This document shows positions 62,945 to 64,000 of a DNA stretch of 64,000 bases, in pieces. Made by a program: the position numbers and the translations under genes. Each line of letters opens with the position of its first letter. The stretch's first letter is position 1. The stretch comes from Leucobacter sp. cx-42. GTDB lineage: Bacteria > Actinomycetota > Actinomycetes > Actinomycetales > Microbacteriaceae. Below the pieces are notes generated by a model, which did not search any database, had not been told where the DNA came from, and worked only from the letters and a program-made list of their open reading frames with translations. Where the stretch lies: the NCBI RefSeq assembly GCF_014529985.1, contig NZ_JACVMU010000001.1, forward strand, positions 434,001 through 498,000. The letters are read 5' to 3'.

Positions 62945-64000
62945 TTGTCGCCGTCCTTCTTCTGCTGCTTTTCTGCAGCACGTGCTGCCTTTTCTGCTTC
63001 ACGCGCAGCCTTGTCAGAACGCACGGCGCTCTGTGCAACGGGAGTGAGGGGCGGGAGGGTGCCGGTCTTGGTGCGAACACGCTTGACCTTGCTCTTACGA
63101 ATACGGACCGCGTGGCCTGCCTCAGCGACGTCTGCAATTGCGTTCGAAGCCGTAACCGCATTGCGGCGCGAGCGGAAGAAGATGAATCCGATCACGAGCG
63201 CGCCAACGACCGCGTCGATGATGATGCCAACCATGCCGAGGTGAGCGATGACCGCCGCAAGCGCGCCGACGAGGCCGGCTGCGGGGAGGGTGAAGAGCCA
63301 GCCGGAAGCAATGCGGCCGACGGTACGCCAACGCACGGTCGAACCACGGCGGCCGAGGCCGGAGCCGATGACCGAGCCCGAAGCAACCTGAGTCGTCGAG
63401 AGTGCGAAGCCGAGGTGGCTCGAAGCGAGAATCGTTGCAGCGGTCGAAACCTCAGCGGCGAAGCCCTGCGCGGGCTTGACATCGGTGAGGCCCGAGCCCA
63501 TCGTGCGGATGATTCGCCAGCCACCGGAGTAGGTACCAATTGCAATCGCGAGTGCACACGCGATGATGACCCAGAGATGGGGGCCAGTGTCGGGATCCTG
63601 CATGTTCGCGGCAACGAGCGTGAGGGTAATCACGCCCATGGTCTTCTGCGCGTCGTTCGTGCCGTGCGCAAGTGCAATCAGCGACGACGACACGATCTGT
63701 GCGTAACGGAAGCGGCCGCGGCCGTCCTTCTTACCGTCGTGACGACGGGTAATTGCATACGCAGTCTTAGTCGCGGCGAATGCCACGATGCCAGCGGTGA
63801 GCGGTGCAGCAAGCGCGGGCAGCAGGATCTTCGAAACGAGACCGCCACCGTTAATCGCGCCAAAACCGGCGCCGACAACTGCGGCACCAATGAGACCACC
63901 GAAGAGTGCGTGTGACGAGCTCGAGGGCAGGCCGTAGAGCCAGGTCACTAGGTTCCAGACAACGGCGCCAATGAGGCCCGCAAAGATCATTTCTGGCGTA
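62941..64000 (-). CDS. Inorganic phosphate transporter, PiT family (5' end outside window)
   Basis: At least 352 C-terminal residues of a low-affinity phosphate:cation symporter are present; the frame stays open through the right edge (before MIFAGLIGAV it reads TPE). The family signature ALAHGTNDAQKTMGVITLT is present, with the GLPSSSSHALFGGLIGA repeat near the left of the visible part. The C-terminus is a long basic/Ala-rich tail with predicted coiled coil (DKAAREAEKAARAAEKQQ). Confidence 0.93.
   Translation of the reverse strand, partial: TPEMIFAGLIGAVVWNLVTWLYGLPSSSSHALFGGLIGAAVVGAGFGAINGGGLVSKILLPALAAPLTAGIVAFAATKTAYAITRRHDGKKDGRGRFRYAQIVSSSLIALAHGTNDAQKTMGVITLTLVAANMQDPDTGPHLWVIIACALAIAIGTYSGGWRIIRTMGSGLTDVKPAQGFAAEVSTAATILASSHLGFALSTTQVASGSVIGSGLGRRGSTVRWRTVGRIASGWLFTLPAAGLVGALAAVIAHLGMVGIIIDAVVGALVIGFIFFRSRRNAVTASNAIADVAEAGHAVRIRKSKVKRVRTKTGTLPPLTPVAQSAVRSDKAAREAEKAARAAEKQQKKDGDK

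Overview
The window is one continuous piece of a high-GC actinobacterial chromosome, most likely from the Microbacteriaceae (a Leucobacter-like genus would fit, but the sequence does not prove it). The evidence is the mycothiol S-conjugate amidase (Mca), the solo ClpC with two Clp-N repeats, the DUF4245, DUF3180 and DUF4307 proteins, and two blocks whose order matches the Mycobacterium arrangements ftsH-folE-folP-folB-folK and greA-DUF4307-mca-Rv1083-like. No rRNA, tRNA, insertion sequence, prophage or CRISPR array was seen.

Layout. Positions 1-5534 (minus strand) hold part of a peptide ABC transporter (permease cut by the window edge, lipoprotein), an APC amino-acid permease and an amidase. 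A divergent TetR gene follows, with a perfect palindrome between it and the amidase. Positions 6252-9361 are xseB, DUF4245, carbonic anhydrase and fumC. Another TetR gene and a repeat-rich gap lead to a glutarate module (gcdH, CoA-transferase, divergent PucR regulator). Positions 14810-19309 carry two small hypothetical genes, an Rv2747-type amino-acid acetyltransferase and clpC. Positions 19518-26514 are a plus-strand cluster: RpiR regulator, CX5R phosphatase, metallophosphoesterase, complete FbpABC/AfuABC-type ABC transporter and histidine phosphatase. An acyltransferase and cardiolipin synthase follow.

Positions 29219-41199 (minus strand) form the housekeeping block tilS, hpt, ftsH, folE, folP-folB fusion, folK, DUF3180, two PH-domain proteins, DUF2520, lysS and a 58-aa membrane protein. 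Next are ppa, nagB, a membrane protein and a lone nrdI. An MTA/SAH nucleosidase and an MtaD-like deaminase flank a 96-aa unknown protein that has a strong promoter and a long leader. Positions 46571-53120 are the Z-prenyl synthase/TrhA/recQ/mca/greA block. Positions 53208-59890 hold a complete glutamate-type ABC transporter (gluABCD order) and, directly upstream, an operon encoding an OmpR-type response regulator, a histidine kinase and a TAXI-type binding lipoprotein. The window ends with ilvA, an AI-2E family transporter, a small membrane protein and a PiT phosphate transporter cut by the right edge.

Two gene sets look like poorly described systems. (1) The response regulator-kinase-TAXI operon sits upstream of the glu transporter, and the glu promoter region carries four TTGAG direct repeats spaced 11, 12 and 11 bp, as expected for an OmpR-family regulator. 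This suggests a TAXI-based ligand sensor controlling glutamate-type uptake. (2) The RpiR/phosphatase/ABC cluster looks like a system that imports a phosphate ester and removes its phosphate. Other notable points are a hairpin that buries the Shine-Dalgarno of cardiolipin synthase, a family of short palindromic intergenic repeats, and several perfect palindromes in promoter regions.
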